The notes under the pieces: model-generated
Told to the model about the DNA's origin: nothing
Database searches by the model: none
Seen by the model: only the letters and a program-made list of their open reading frames with translations
Program-made: the position numbers and the translations under genes
Assembly (NCBI GenBank): GCA_029834535.1
Contig: JAQMWT010000170.1
Coordinates: 1 to 33,180 of the forward strand
DNA from: Chrysophaeum taylorii
Lineage: Eukaryota; Sar; Pelagophyceae; Pelagomonadales; Pelagomonadaceae
Direction: 5' to 3'
DNA length: 33,180 nucleotides
Part shown: in pieces, positions 1-9,502 of the stretch
Layout of the letters: every line of letters starts with the position of its first letter
Numbering within the stretch: position 1 is the stretch's first letter

Positions 1-362
1 GGTCTTTGTATACTTTATACCAGCCGGGTATCAATAGGCTTGGAATTTACCATAGGCAACGATAGTTTAAAACAGCCAAATTTGACAATATCAAAAATCT
101 CCTTGGAAATTGCGGAGATTATAGCCTTGCGATCAGCATCGGAAAGACCCTTTGAGGCAGGTCAACTCATATTCATCAATCTTGATATCCTTGGCTTGAA
201 TTTTATATTCGCCCGGACCAACAGTGCTGGGATCTTGAGCATGAGTAAGGTGGATGATCGTGTAAGAATCAACAATAGCGTTAGTATGATCGGGATCGGG
301 AGCTTCGACAAGCTGAATAGCTAGTAGAGGGCCATCTCCAAGGTGTGCATCAATGTAGTGAG

Positions 363-443
363 ACTGCAGAGCATTAGCAAGCAGTGGTATGTCACCTGTG
401 AAACCACCCCGTCTCATCATGAACGTCTGGAAGTATTTAATTC
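363..443. repeat. 81-bp direct repeat flanking the LINE fragment, left copy
   Basis: It starts ACTGCAGAGCATTAGC and ends AAGTATTTAATTC. The same 81 bp recur at 582-662 with a single difference (ACCACCCCG against ACCATCCCG). A third, more diverged copy without the LINE insert lies at about 16857-16942. The arrangement is that of a very long target-site duplication. Confidence 0.85.
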
Positions 444-581
444 TAACTAACTAACTAACTTCAGACCTCCCGCGAGCATGGGAGCCAGGCCGGACAGGCA
501 GGAGCCGATCAGGAATCACAGAGGGAAATTGCGCAGTTGGGGCAGGGGCGAGGGACGAGGACTCGTTGATGACGGACCGCC
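444..581 (-). mobile_element. LINE 3'-end fragment, (TTAG)n-tailed
   Basis: This 138-bp insert reads, on the minus strand, like the 3' end of the LINE at 11732-14950: the GGCGGTCCGTCAT-type end of the ORF, the CCCCAACTG..AATTTCCCTCTGTGATTCCTGA 3' UTR section, a CTCCCATGCTCGCGGGAGGTCTGAAG block and a (TTAG)n tail, written as CTAA repeats at 444-459 on the plus strand. It is a severely 5'-truncated copy. The host Copia sequence on its two sides is duplicated over 81 bp. Confidence 0.75.
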
Positions 582-662
582 ACTGCAGAGCATTAGCAAG
601 CAGTGGTATGTCACCTGTGAAACCATCCCGTCTCATCATGAACGTCTGGAAGTATTTAATTC
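582..662. repeat. 81-bp direct repeat flanking the LINE fragment, right copy
   Basis: Right partner of 363-443. From here the Copia sequence continues without interruption to about 887, matching 16857-17159 along the whole stretch. Confidence 0.85.
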
Positions 663-1402
663 GGGGAATGAAGAGGTATGTTCCCTATATCCTCAGAACA
701 CGACAGGCGGCATCTAGAACTACACGAGAAAGGTAAAGCGTATAGTGCTACATACCTCGGGGCGCGCTAGACCATGATGATGAGCGTAGGCACAAATCAG
801 AGGACTATTTGATTGTGTAGAAAGGAAGAAGAAGGGTAAGGAAGAGGTCACGTTCTCAACGGACGGATAAGGGTAAGAGGCAGCAGAACACCATAGCTGA
901 ATGATGTGGTGCCAGGAGAAGGGTGAGTGCAAGCAGAGCATTCAGTATGGATGGCGACAGAGAATCTAGTTGAAAGGTGTCCAGTTGGTTTTCCAAAAAA
1001 AGGTTGGACTTGGCGAACGAAGATAGAAGAGTCTTCAGATTCACATGAGAGCGGACGGAATGCTCTGAAGCATGAGAGCAACTTGTCACGTAGATGAAGG
1101 AGGTGATCGTCCGGGGAGGAGTGGTTGGCAGCATGTTGGTCATGAGCGGTGAGTGTTAAGCGAGACAACAGCTCTGTGATCTTGTACAGTGTATAAGTAA
1201 CACGTGGGTGTTGGCTGTAGGAGGGAAGAGCCGGTTCTCCAGGGAGGTGATTGAAGCAATGGCAGCCTCGGTAATATAGATTCGAAGAGTTTCCTGGAGT
1301 TGGTCGACTTGTTGGCACAAGACGTCGAAATCAGCAAGCGAAGCAGACGTAGGTAACGATGGCGAAGATATCTCCAGAGTAGCGTCTAGCGTGGAGTGTG
1401 AG

Positions 1403-1423
1403 TAGTTTAACGACGTTTCGGTC
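1403..1423 (-). repeat. 21-bp Copia linker motif, copy 1
   Basis: Plus-strand form TAGTTTAACGAC GTTTCGGTC. On the minus strand it encodes TETSLNY inside the frame at 1156-1473. Confidence 0.85.
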
Positions 1424-1541
1424 AACGTTAAAAAAAAAGGGGTGCAGGAAGCCTTAATGTTCTGCCTGAGCATAAGTGTGGCCGAACATTACATCCCGGA
1501 GTGATAGCGGTTCTGTATCATCCGAGGATGATGCGTAGTCG

Positions 1542-2186
1542 TCAAGATGTTGCACACGCGATCGAGCAACAGTAGGAATCAAATGCTGAATGGATGGCTT
1601 GTATAGCCTGAGCTGTGCGACTCTGTGTTCGAACACGAGTCACAAGTAAACTGATCGGTGTTGTGATAATGGGGATGTGACCATTCTTCTTATGGTCGTC
1701 CGTGTTGAGGTGACTCAGCACTTCAGTGGGGAGTTCACGAGGTGTTTGTGCCTTGGAACTGTACGTGGTCGAGACTAGGAAAGTCGGTTGTCCACGACCA
1801 TTGAGGCACTGCGTAAAAAAAAAAAAAAAAAGCGACAAAATGGAACGTTCGCGTTTGGGGCATCTGTAGCAGCCAATAGAAGCAATAGCAGGAGCAGCTT
1901 CCCAAAGTATAGTAATGGGTAAAAGCATGGACATGAATGTGGTCAGGTCTACAAACAATGAAAAGTCAGTAGACTCATAGGTCAGTGTGAGTTCCACTCG
2001 CATAAAAGAAGAGAGAAATGGGGTGACAGGGACACGGAAGTTCGCAAGGAGAGAGATTCATCGCTCGTAAGCAGCATAGTCAATACTGAGGCCGTCCTGG
2101 AACGTCGTCAGCGACTGAGGTGAGATATGCACGGCTAGTGTCGGTGCAAACGCAGCAGCCAGTGTGGTAGCAGTTGTAGCAGTCAT
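1542..2186 (-). pseudogene. Possible Gag-like remnant of the left Copia element
   Basis: On the minus strand an ATG at 2186 opens a short frame beginning MTATTATTLAAAFAP. It closes with TGA near 2058, and the same frame continues beyond that stop into another open stretch (1542-2003). The Copia pol stop at 2392 lies about 200 bp upstream, so this could be the start of a second Copia element placed head-to-tail, but I recognise no Gag domain and no zinc knuckle. A 17-nt A-run at 1815-1831 lies inside. Low confidence; it may be non-coding. Confidence 0.25.
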
Positions 2187-2353
2187 GGTTCGTTGCTTTT
2201 GCGACAACCGGGAAGGTTCGGCCGTGGAGAGCGAGAAAGGACTGTCCTTCAACCGACTAGTGAGATGCCGCGGCCACGGGAGTGTCAAGAAAAGACATGA
2301 ACAACACTCGCCCGCGTACAAAACTTTGTGGCAAAAGAAGGTAAGGCCAGGGC

Positions 2354-2374
2354 TAGTTTAACGACGTTGCGGTC
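2354..2374 (-). repeat. 21-bp Copia linker motif, copy 2, just past the pol stop
   Basis: Plus-strand form TAGTTTAACGAC GTTGCGGTC. It lies 17 bp downstream of the Copia A stop at 2392, in the same phase, and would encode TATSLN before a TAG. Confidence 0.85.
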
Positions 2375-3585
2375 ACTAGAGTTAGGCATCTTCAATCCTG
2401 TAAAGGCTTGTCGTCAGAAGCATGATGCATGCCGAGTAGAGAACGAAAAGTGGAGAACTCAGCAGCAAGTGGCTTTGTAAAACCATCCGCCACGTTCAGC
2501 TTGCCGGGACATGATGGACTCGTATTTTCTGTAGCGAGATGTACTCCCGGATTTTAAACCATCTGGTCGACAGTGCCTTGGATCGAGAGGGCCCATCTGG
2601 GTTATTAGAAGTGTGAACAGCGGCAGCATTGTCAGACAAGCGAGGTAGGCTTCTGATGAAGCGCATATCTTCAGCAATTGGGTTGTCATTGTCATCGAAG
2701 TCAACAGGGTCAGCGGTGTTCTCACCATTAGCATTGTTGACGTAGAAGGTGGGGTTGACGACAAAGGAGAGTTCCAACAGCAGCTTGCGTAGCCAAACAG
2801 CTTCATCAGCACAAATACTGAGGGCAATCAACTCAGCTTCGTGAGTTGAGCAGGAGACAATCGGTTGAAGTTTGCTTTTCCAACCAATAAGGCAGTTGAA
2901 AAGATAGAAGACAAACCCGGTGGTAGATTTCCTATCTTCCTGTGCGAAGGAAGGGGCATTGTCAGCGTCAACCATGGCAACTAAGGGGTCAAACTGTCCA
3001 GTATATACATCCTGCGGTTGGTAGTCGACCACAGTGGATAGATCAATTCGATTAGCGGAGACAGTGCGAAGGTGAGCTTCAATGGCATTACCTTTAGGAT
3101 GGAACCAGAGGCGAAGTGAGCGGTTTTCCGGCTTCTTGAGGTAGCGAAGCAAATGCTCTAGCATTTGGACGTGAACATATGTGGGTGCATGCATACCACG
3201 CGAACATCTGCCCAAGGCTTGCGAGAAGTCAGGTCTGCAGGCAACTTGCATGAACACCAGCTTGCCAAGGAGGGTGGCAAAGTGCGAATTGATGTACAAC
3301 TCTGTTTCAGAGCTGGGAGTGCCATCTTTATACTTGAAGGACGATGACATAGGATATTTAAGCGGGGTCAGTTGCTGCAAGACTGGGTGATCAGCGAAGA
3401 GTTCATCCAGCTTGGCTTGCACATCCAGAGAAATGGAACCGTCAGATGTGCGGCACACTCGCATGCCTAGGAGGGTATGGACAGGTTCAAACTGCTATAC
3501 AGCATACCGTTTGTGGAGGGCATATTGTAACTCGGTACGAAGAGGGTCATCATCGGACAAAATAACAATGTCGTCTACAGACAGA

Positions 3586-3953
3586 TACCCTTACCCTGAT
3601 CGCCGACTACGGTTGCGATGGAGGACGGTGCCTCATGAATCCTGAGCCTTGCGAGGCATCCGCCCTCCCGGCGTAGGTTGGCACCTATTCGCCTCCCGGG
3701 CGGGCCGGTTGGCAGCCGGAACGTTCGCAGTGGGACGGGGTATGGCCGGGGGGCGAAGACGGAAGGTTATCGACGAGTTGGTTGTCAGTCACATCGCGCT
3801 CTCCTCGTCGCATGGCGACAAGCTTGATGGTCACTCTCCGCCGACCGACCTTTCGGCGCTCCTCGTCTACAGGCCCGTGATTCCGGGCAGGCTCCTGTCG
3901 GTCCGGCCTGGCTCCCATGCTCGGGAGAGGTCTGAAGTTAGTTAGTTAGTTAG
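3586..3953 (+). mobile_element. SINE-like retroelement copy 1, (TTAG)n tail
   Basis: A 368-bp element starting TACCCTTACCCTGATCGCC and ending CTCCCATGCTCGGGAGAGG, TCTGAAG and (TTAG)4. It is flanked by an 11-bp target-site duplication, CTACAGACAGA, at 3575-3585 and 3954-3964, which defines both ends. Its last 55-60 bp match the LINE 3' end at 11752 onward, so it probably uses that LINE's machinery. I could not identify convincing Pol III A or B boxes. It sits exactly at the RT catalytic box of Copia A. Confidence 0.85.
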
Positions 3954-4642
3954 CTACAGACAGACTGCATACGACGAACTTAGCATGTGCGAATACTCGA
4001 GCATATAGGCAAGAGTCCGAATGCAGGCGTTTGTAGCCAAGGCTACGGAAGAACCCGCCTATCTCTTTGTTCCAAAGAGATGGTGATTGCCGAAGTCCAT
4101 AAAGTGACTTCAGCAGTTTCGGTGGACGTCGGCCCTAGTACTTAGCGTCATCGGGGTCGATGAGCTTGATACCGTCTGGTAGCTGAACATATACGTTGGC
4201 ATCAATGTCAGACTGAACGAAGGCGTTCGGGACGTCTGCATGGTAGACAGGCAATTGCTTGTATGCGGCAATAGCTAGTAGTAACCGGATTGCGGTCATG
4301 GTGGCCATGGGGCTGAAGGTGCCAAAGAAATCGGCGCCACGAGATGCTAGGAAGCCACGTAGCACGAGGCGAGCCTTGTGCTTAACGTATTTGCCTGCAG
4401 AGTCTGTTTTAATCTTCAGCACCATCATCTTGCTGTCAATAGGACGAGAGACACCGTCGGGTAAGGAAAGTTTGAAGCAACCAAAGCGGATAATGTCGTG
4501 GAGTTCCTTGGCGATGGCCTTGAGGTAGGTGTGCCTGTTTTCATGCGACAAACCCTGGAGGCACTTGAGTTTATATTCGTCAATGGAAACGTCAGCTTCT
4601 TGGACCTTATATTCGTCAGGACCAACAATGGCTGGTGAATAG

Positions 4643-4663
4643 TAGTTTAGCGACGTTGCGGTC
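4643..4663 (-). repeat. 21-bp Copia linker motif, copy 3
   Basis: Plus-strand form TAGTTTAGCGAC GTTGCGGTC. It encodes TATSLNY shortly before the RT domain of Copia A. Confidence 0.85.
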
Positions 4664-5089
4664 GAGGCAGTGTGCGCAACTTCGGGATAAGCGGAAACAG
4701 CGTCAGTAGGAGTAGGAGAAGCAGACTCCAGTTGAATATGGATAGTAGGGTCGGTGTGTAAGACCTGGGTGATAAACTCTGTAGAGACCAGAAGGTATTC
4801 CTCCAAGTCAGCCAGAGATGCAGAAGTAGCGCCAAACTCGGAGGAGTTGTGATCAACAAAGGTGGTCGGCGCCAGGTACGTAAGTGCATATTGTAAGGAA
4901 GAAGTGCCAAAGGCAGCAGCGTGTTCAATGAACGCAGATAAGAAGGGGCTGAGGAATGGGGCACGCAGATGAACCATCAGCAGTTAAAAAGGTTGCAGCT
5001 GGGATGCTGGATGCGCACTTGGCGATGGCGAAGTAACCATCGACGTGCGGGTAGCGGGCAAGTAAGTCAGTGCGCAACGGGAGAAGAAG

Positions 5090-5449
5090 CTAACTAACTA
5101 ACTTCAGACCTCTCCCGAGCATGGGAGCCAGGCCGGATCGACAGGAGCCAGTCCGGAATCACGGGCCTGTAGACGAGGAGCGCCGAAAGGTCGGTCGGCG
5201 GAGAGTGACCATCAAGCTTGTCGCCATGCGACGAGGAGAGCGCGATGTGACTGACAACCAACTCGTCGATAACCTTCCGTCTTCGCCCCCCGGCCATACC
5301 CCGTCCCACTGCGAACGTTCCGGCTGCCAACCGGCCCGCCCGGGAGGCGAATAGGTGCCAACCTACGCCGGGAGGGCGGATGCCCTCGCAAGGCTCAGGA
5401 TTCATGAGGCACCGTCCTCCATCGCAACCGCAGTCGGCGATCAGGGTAA
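5090..5449 (-). mobile_element. SINE-like retroelement copy 2, (TTAG)n tail
   Basis: Reverse-orientation copy of the element at 3586-3953, nearly identical through its length. The target-site duplication is GGGAGAAGAAG at 5079-5089 and 5450-5460. The CTAA-repeat tail is at 5091-5103 on the plus strand. It is inserted in the integrase-RT linker of Copia A. Confidence 0.85.
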
Positions 5450-5460
5450 GGGAGAAGAAG

Positions 5461-6330
5461 ACGAGCTAACAACGCATGTTCCCCCTCTGAGCAGATAGCA
5501 GACCAGAGGAGACCACCACTGAGATGAAGGGCGGAGAGGGCGGGAGACTTGAACGTAAGAAAGTGGTGGCGAAGATCCCAGCGGAAATCGGCGAGTTTGC
5601 CACCTGCGGCTTTGTAAGCACCAATAGTAGACGCTTGTAACCGGGCTTGGATAGTTTTCATATAAGTGGCCTTGCGGGTGTTGCGCTGTTTGGAACCTGG
5701 GACAAGAATGAGGTCATCTTGTGCAAAAAGGTCTTTGTAAGAAGGAATCAAGGGCGGCGGTGACATAGAGCCAGAATCGTCGGCGAGAGTGTTAGAAGAG
5801 GGAGAAGAGGCAGGAGCAGGGGACGAAGAAGGAGCTGAAGGAGGTGGGGAGTGCCCCCTCTGAGGATGAGGAGTCCTTGTCCCCCTCTGAATGACATGGT
5901 CTTGGATAGCGGCGTGGGGTGTGAGCGAGAAAGGCGCGGGAGGAGCGTGAGGCGGAGGAGCAAGTTCAGGATCAGGAGTAGGATGCTGCAGCATGTAGTG
6001 GAATTGCAGCTTGGACGAAAAACGAATTTGTCCGTTTTCAGGGTTGAGGACGACGTCGGCGAGATGGTCGACGCGTGGGGAGACGAGCGGGTTTTGCACG
6101 TTGGCGCAACAGAGATATAAATATTTGCGGCGGCACGGTCCCCACTTATGGTGTTCATGGGGCTCCAATAGAAGGTAACATTCAGCACCAAAAATCTTGA
6201 GCATATTGGGGAGTGTTGAGTTGGTTGTAGAGTAGCTGTTGCGGACTCAGGATAGCATGATGAATGCGCTCGAGCGTGGCGTTCGGGAGAAGGTTGTAGC
6301 TTTGAACGGTGTGTATCACCGCCCACGGAA
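5461..6330 (-). pseudogene. Copia A: post-integrase region and integrase-RT linker
   Basis: The minus-strand frame from 6204 reads on from the integrase: MLKIFGAECYLLLEPHEHHKWGPCRRKYLYL resembles the conserved 'FG..CY......KW.P......YLGY' segment that follows the Copia integrase core (target binding and chromodomain-like end). A basic stretch with VVLNPENGQIRFSSKLQFH and a long Pro/Ser-rich linker come next. The SINE at 5090-5449 interrupts the linker. The frame differs from that of the integrase core at 6182-6841, so at least one frameshift separates them. Confidence 0.65.
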
Positions 6331-6960
6331 ACATGATGGCTGGTTCCACGATCTTGGCGCCACGATAGTGAGCATTAAGGAGAGAACGAAGGCGAGTTGA
6401 GGAGGCGGAGGCGATGAAACCGATGGCAGACTCAACTTCAAAGTTAAAGTGGTGCATGTACGGCGGGAAGGCGATGAGTTGAATGCCCTTATCGACGCGG
6501 TACGGGGAGGTAATGTGCTGGCTAAAGTAGGGCTTGAAGGCATCGGAGTAGAGGGTGCGCATGTGCACGTTGAGTTGTGTACGACAAAAGTCATACACAA
6601 AATCCAGAGCTTGAGTGAACTCCGTGGCGTTGGTGGTGCGTGTAAAGTACACCAAGAGAAATTTGGAAATGAGTTCCTTGAAGACGATGATATGTGTGAA
6701 GCCACCCCATTCGGATGGGATGGTCACATAGCCGCCGTCGCACGCCCAGACTTCGCCGGCTTTGTGAGTTTGCTCAAAAGAAGGCTCGCATTGAAATGCT
6801 TGTGCGGGTGGCGCTTGTTGTGTGCGATGCAGTCGGTGCATAAGTCGCGATATGGTATGTCAGAAGCTGAGAATCCAGGGCGAGCAAGTACGTTGGGGGC
6901 CTTGGCAGCGACGTTGTCGGGGCAGTGATGCACCCGGTGGAAGCGAATGGCACGTTCTTT
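6182..6960 (-). pseudogene. Copia A integrase (zinc-binding plus catalytic core), frameshifted
   Basis: Integrase inserts the element's cDNA into nuclear DNA. The 219-aa frame (6841-6182) has the DDE core: D35 in WACDGGYV, D100 in TLYSDAFKPY and E137 in NFEVESAIGF, the usual retroviral-type integrase spacing. The HHCC zinc-binding part lies just upstream in another frame (6933-6724), with VHHCPDNVAAKAP followed by DLCTDCIAH. The zinc part and the core are in different frames, so this copy is disabled. Order and strand fit the Copia layout PR-IN-RT-RH. Confidence 0.85.
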
Positions 6961-7822
6961 GGCATTGAGATATTCGGTGATCTGTGTGCGAGGGACTTAC
7001 GAGGAGTGGGATGAGCGGGAATATGCCATTTGCGCCGAACATCGAACTTGAGTTCGGTGTCTAAGGCAGGGGAAGGCGGTGCGTCGTCATCCTGGTGCGC
7101 AGCAGGGTCACTTGGAGGTGCATCCTCGTCATCACGAGTAACGAGAGTATCTTCGTATGACGAAGATATATAGTTTAACGACATTTCGGTCAAGCAGTTG
7201 CTGGAAATCGACATCATAAAAGCTTGTGCCAAAGACAAGGTATCTGTGCTGCACGTGGTGGAAGCTCGATCAACGGTCATGAAATTGGATACATAGGATT
7301 TCTTCGTCACGGCAGCAGTATGTTGGAAGGTAGGGTCCAACACAAGGGACTTAATATCGGCAACGAGGAGCGAGAGGTGCTTGTACAGAGTACTGTACGT
7401 ACCGGCAGGCAGAGCATTGCTGAGCATGTCACAGCAAAGGTCATGGCGTAGAGACAAGAGGAAGGATTCCTGTTGTTTGGTGTGGTTGTTAGCACGAATC
7501 AACTCCGGTCGAGTTGGGTAGCGTAATTTCCCGTTGCGGGGGTCGAGTAAGATGATATTGGCGTACCCTCGGACGGTGGGCAATGGAGCATGCATGGGGT
7601 GGATTTTAGAGCCGAGTTTGCGGTCACTTCCACGAAGGTACCCTATATAGCGACTATGAGATAAGTGGTGGTCTTCCAGAGCAAAATGAGAGTCCTTGTA
7701 GTCGAAAGAGTTGGCGGTGGCCTTGTAGGTAAGGCAGCCATGCATCACAAGAGAGCATATGGACAAGAGCTTTTGTATGGCGGTGACATAGTATTTATAA
7801 CTTACTTGTAAACTCAACAACA
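6961..7822 (-). pseudogene. Copia A: unrecognised region between methyltransferase and integrase
   Basis: The frame reading down from 7822 stays open for about 280 residues before it leaves the integrase frame near 6960. It includes DHHLSHSRYIGYLRGSDRK, DPRNGKLRYPTRPEL and an acidic Pro-rich linker (DEDAPPSDPAAHQDDDAPP). The peptide LTEMSLNY sits at 7171-7191. I recognise no domain. It could be the tail of the methyltransferase region, a target-recognition part or a spacer. Its position between two polyprotein domains and the continuing open frame suggest it was once coding. Confidence 0.5.
7171..7191 (-). repeat. 21-bp Copia linker motif, copy 4
   Basis: Plus-strand form TAGTTTAACGAC ATTTCGGTC. 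It encodes TEMSLNY between the methyltransferase side and the integrase of Copia A. Confidence 0.85.
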
Positions 7823-8178
7823 CCTGATCGCCGACTGCGGTAGCGATGGAGGATGGTGCCTCATGAATCCTGAGCCTTGCGAGGGCATCCGCCCTCCCGG
7901 CGTAGGTTGGCACCTATTCGCCTCCCGGGCGGGCCGGTTGGCAGCCGGAACGTTCGCAGTGGGACGGGGTATGGCCGGGGGGCGAAGACGGAAGGTTATC
8001 GGCGAGTTGGTTGTCAGTCACATCGCGGTCTCCTCGTCGCATTGCGACAAGCTTGATGGTCACTCTCCGCCGACCGACCTTTCGGCGCTCCTCGTCTACA
8101 GGCCCGTGATTCCGGACTGGCTCCTGTCGGTCCGGCCTGGCTCCCATGCTCGGGAGAGGTCTGAAGTTAGTTAGTTAG
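7823..8178 (+). mobile_element. SINE-like retroelement copy 3, (TTAG)n tail
   Basis: Third near-identical copy, starting CCTGATCGCCGACTGCGG and lacking the first few bases of copy 1. It ends TCTGAAG plus (TTAG)3. No clear target-site duplication is visible; TGACATAG occurs right of the tail and also at 7784-7791, but 31 bp away from the element's 5' end. It separates the methyltransferase frame from the rest of Copia A. Confidence 0.8.
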
Positions 8179-9502
8179 TTGACATAGGTGGCAGCGGAGC
8201 CAACTTGGGGAGGGCTTGGACTATCCACAAATAACCCATAAACGGCTCCAAATATATGGATCTGTCGCGGTCGCGGGGAATGTCGGAAGCAGTGAACGTA
8301 TACGTGCTTCCAAGCGCGTCAATAGACGCGTGATATTTGGTGGAGGCATTCTCTATGATGAGGTTGCCGTCAGAGTGGGGGCCACCAGTTAAGAAGTGGG
8401 AGTTGTATGATGTTGATGAGGTTGTGAGTAGTAACCTGTGTGACGGTTGGTTAGTTTCGAAAACGGTTATGTAATAGGACACAGGAGTGGGTGAGTTGGT
8501 GTGTAAGCTGGCAAACAAGTTATAGAGGATTGTAAAAAACTTGACGTGTATAGGGTAGGTAGCATTGGGTAGCGGCTCCATAGAGGAGCGTTTAAAGCAC
8601 AACGGATGATAAGTACACTCGGATTGAACAGAGTGAGTACGTTGCTCGTGAGCCTGTTGTGAGTGAAGGCGAAGCAGTAACATATTGAGGGATTCAAGGT
8701 CAGCCATAGTAAGCTGAGCAGAACCTGTGCGAGAGTAAGGTGCAAACGTTTTAGGAACGGGGATATATGGAGGATCGGGGAACACCCGGATCCAGTCTTT
8801 GGATACGTGTTTAGGTAGCCAAAGGCGCTTGGGAATAGCTTGTAGATCATCCACGATCTTTAGGAAGGGGCGTGGATGGAGGATAGGCCACGACAATAAT
8901 TTAATTGGTCCAGTAGAATATCTGCGTGCGATGCATATCCATCTTTCTCTAGATTGGTAGTCGCCACAGAGGTAGGTCGGGAACCTATCAACAACATCGA
9001 CACAGTAATCAAGCGTTGCATAGATAAGATTGGCCACTGTGATGTGGTCTTGATGACAGTACTTATGTGGAGGCGTCATCTCAGCCAGTAGTACCAAGGG
9101 CTGGAGTAGCTTGATGACAGACATGCTGTCGAAAAGAGAATCGTCCAGCAGGCTGTGTAAGTCTTCTGTCTTATGCTGTTTTCGTAAATTCCTGTTCGTG
9201 CAGGGAGGAGTGATCTCAATTATATCACAATAGAATGTGCGCCTTTCCTCTGGTGAGATTAGGTGAAGATGGTTAATAAAGGCGGGGAGAGATTCAAATA
9301 ATAATACTGTAGGGAAACGGTGGCGTAACATACGAACAAGCGTATCATCAGACTCAACAACAACTTTTACATTGATATTTAAGCCTAAGTCATTAGTGGC
9401 TTGAGACAGGAACGCCGGAGTTGACAAACCAGAACAAAGTAACATGACAGAAGGTTTGCGGAGATGGGACTCTTGTGAGAGAAACACTGGGCGTGAAAGT
9501 AG
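8171..9502 (-). pseudogene. Cytosine-C5 DNA methyltransferase domain inside Copia A polyprotein
   Basis: A frame of about 440 residues, in phase with the Gag/protease ORF upstream and separated from it only by a TGA at 9503-9505. Numbering from the codon at 9487: residues 15-27 (MLLCSGLSTPAFL) fit SAM-binding motif I; E45 in VVESDD fits the acidic SAM-ribose contact; 88-96 (DIIEITPPC) fits motif IV with the catalytic Pro-Cys at 95-96; E136 in LLAEMTPP fits the ENV-type motif VI; and 178-186 (QSRERWICI) fits the Q-x-R-x-R motif VIII. Such enzymes transfer methyl from SAM to C5 of cytosine in DNA. The C-terminal third is unrecognised and a typical motif X is not evident. The domain lies between protease and integrase; DNMT-bearing LTR elements are known from a few eukaryotes. 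A SINE cuts the 3' side. Confidence 0.8.

Larger units (their letters stand above)
1..1473 (-). pseudogene. Copia (Ty1-like) retrotransposon remnant, integrase-RT linker and RT start
   Basis: Minus-strand remnant, cut by the left window edge. At the low-coordinate end it encodes the lead-in to a Copia reverse transcriptase: a segment at about 133-230 reads GPGEYKIQAKDIKIDEYEL, and after a frameshift near 165 the translation continues with an FDIVKFGCFKLSLP-type stretch. Both align by eye with the RT lead-in of the larger Copia element at 4135-4977 (GPDEYKVQEADVSIDEYKL, HDIIRFGCFKLSLP). Upstream coding (663-887) is broken by several stops, and the ORF at 1156-1473 contains the peptide LTETSLNY discussed in the findings. 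No protease or integrase core is visible between about 1.5 and 2.2 kb, so the copy looks internally deleted. A LINE fragment interrupts it at 444-581. Assignment to Copia rests on similarity to the neighbouring element. Confidence 0.7.
2392..4977 (-). pseudogene. Copia A pol: reverse transcriptase and RNase H, broken
   Basis: C-terminal half of a Ty1/Copia polyprotein, which copies element RNA into DNA in the cytoplasm. On the minus strand, 4977-4135 gives the RT N-terminal half (KHKARLVLRGFLASRGADF, then HADVPNAFVQSDI, the A-F motif of Copia RT), ending at a TAG at 4135-4137. The same frame continues with a KSLYGLRQSPSLWN motif (about 4110) and then SVDD, the catalytic YVDD-type box with Ser for Tyr, interrupted by a SINE at 3586-3953. 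RNase H follows at 3464-2496 (VDADNAPSF, DRKSTTGFVF, CSTHEAELIAL). After a frameshift near 2500 the usual Copia ending NVADGFTKPLAAEF leads to a TGA at 2392-2394. The multiple disablements mean this copy cannot make a full product. Confidence 0.9.

Noticed and set aside
2187..2391. A shared LTR between head-to-tail Copia elements
   Set aside because: The roughly 200 bp between the pol stop and the next possible ATG show no second copy, no similarity to 16425-16856 and no clear primer-binding site.
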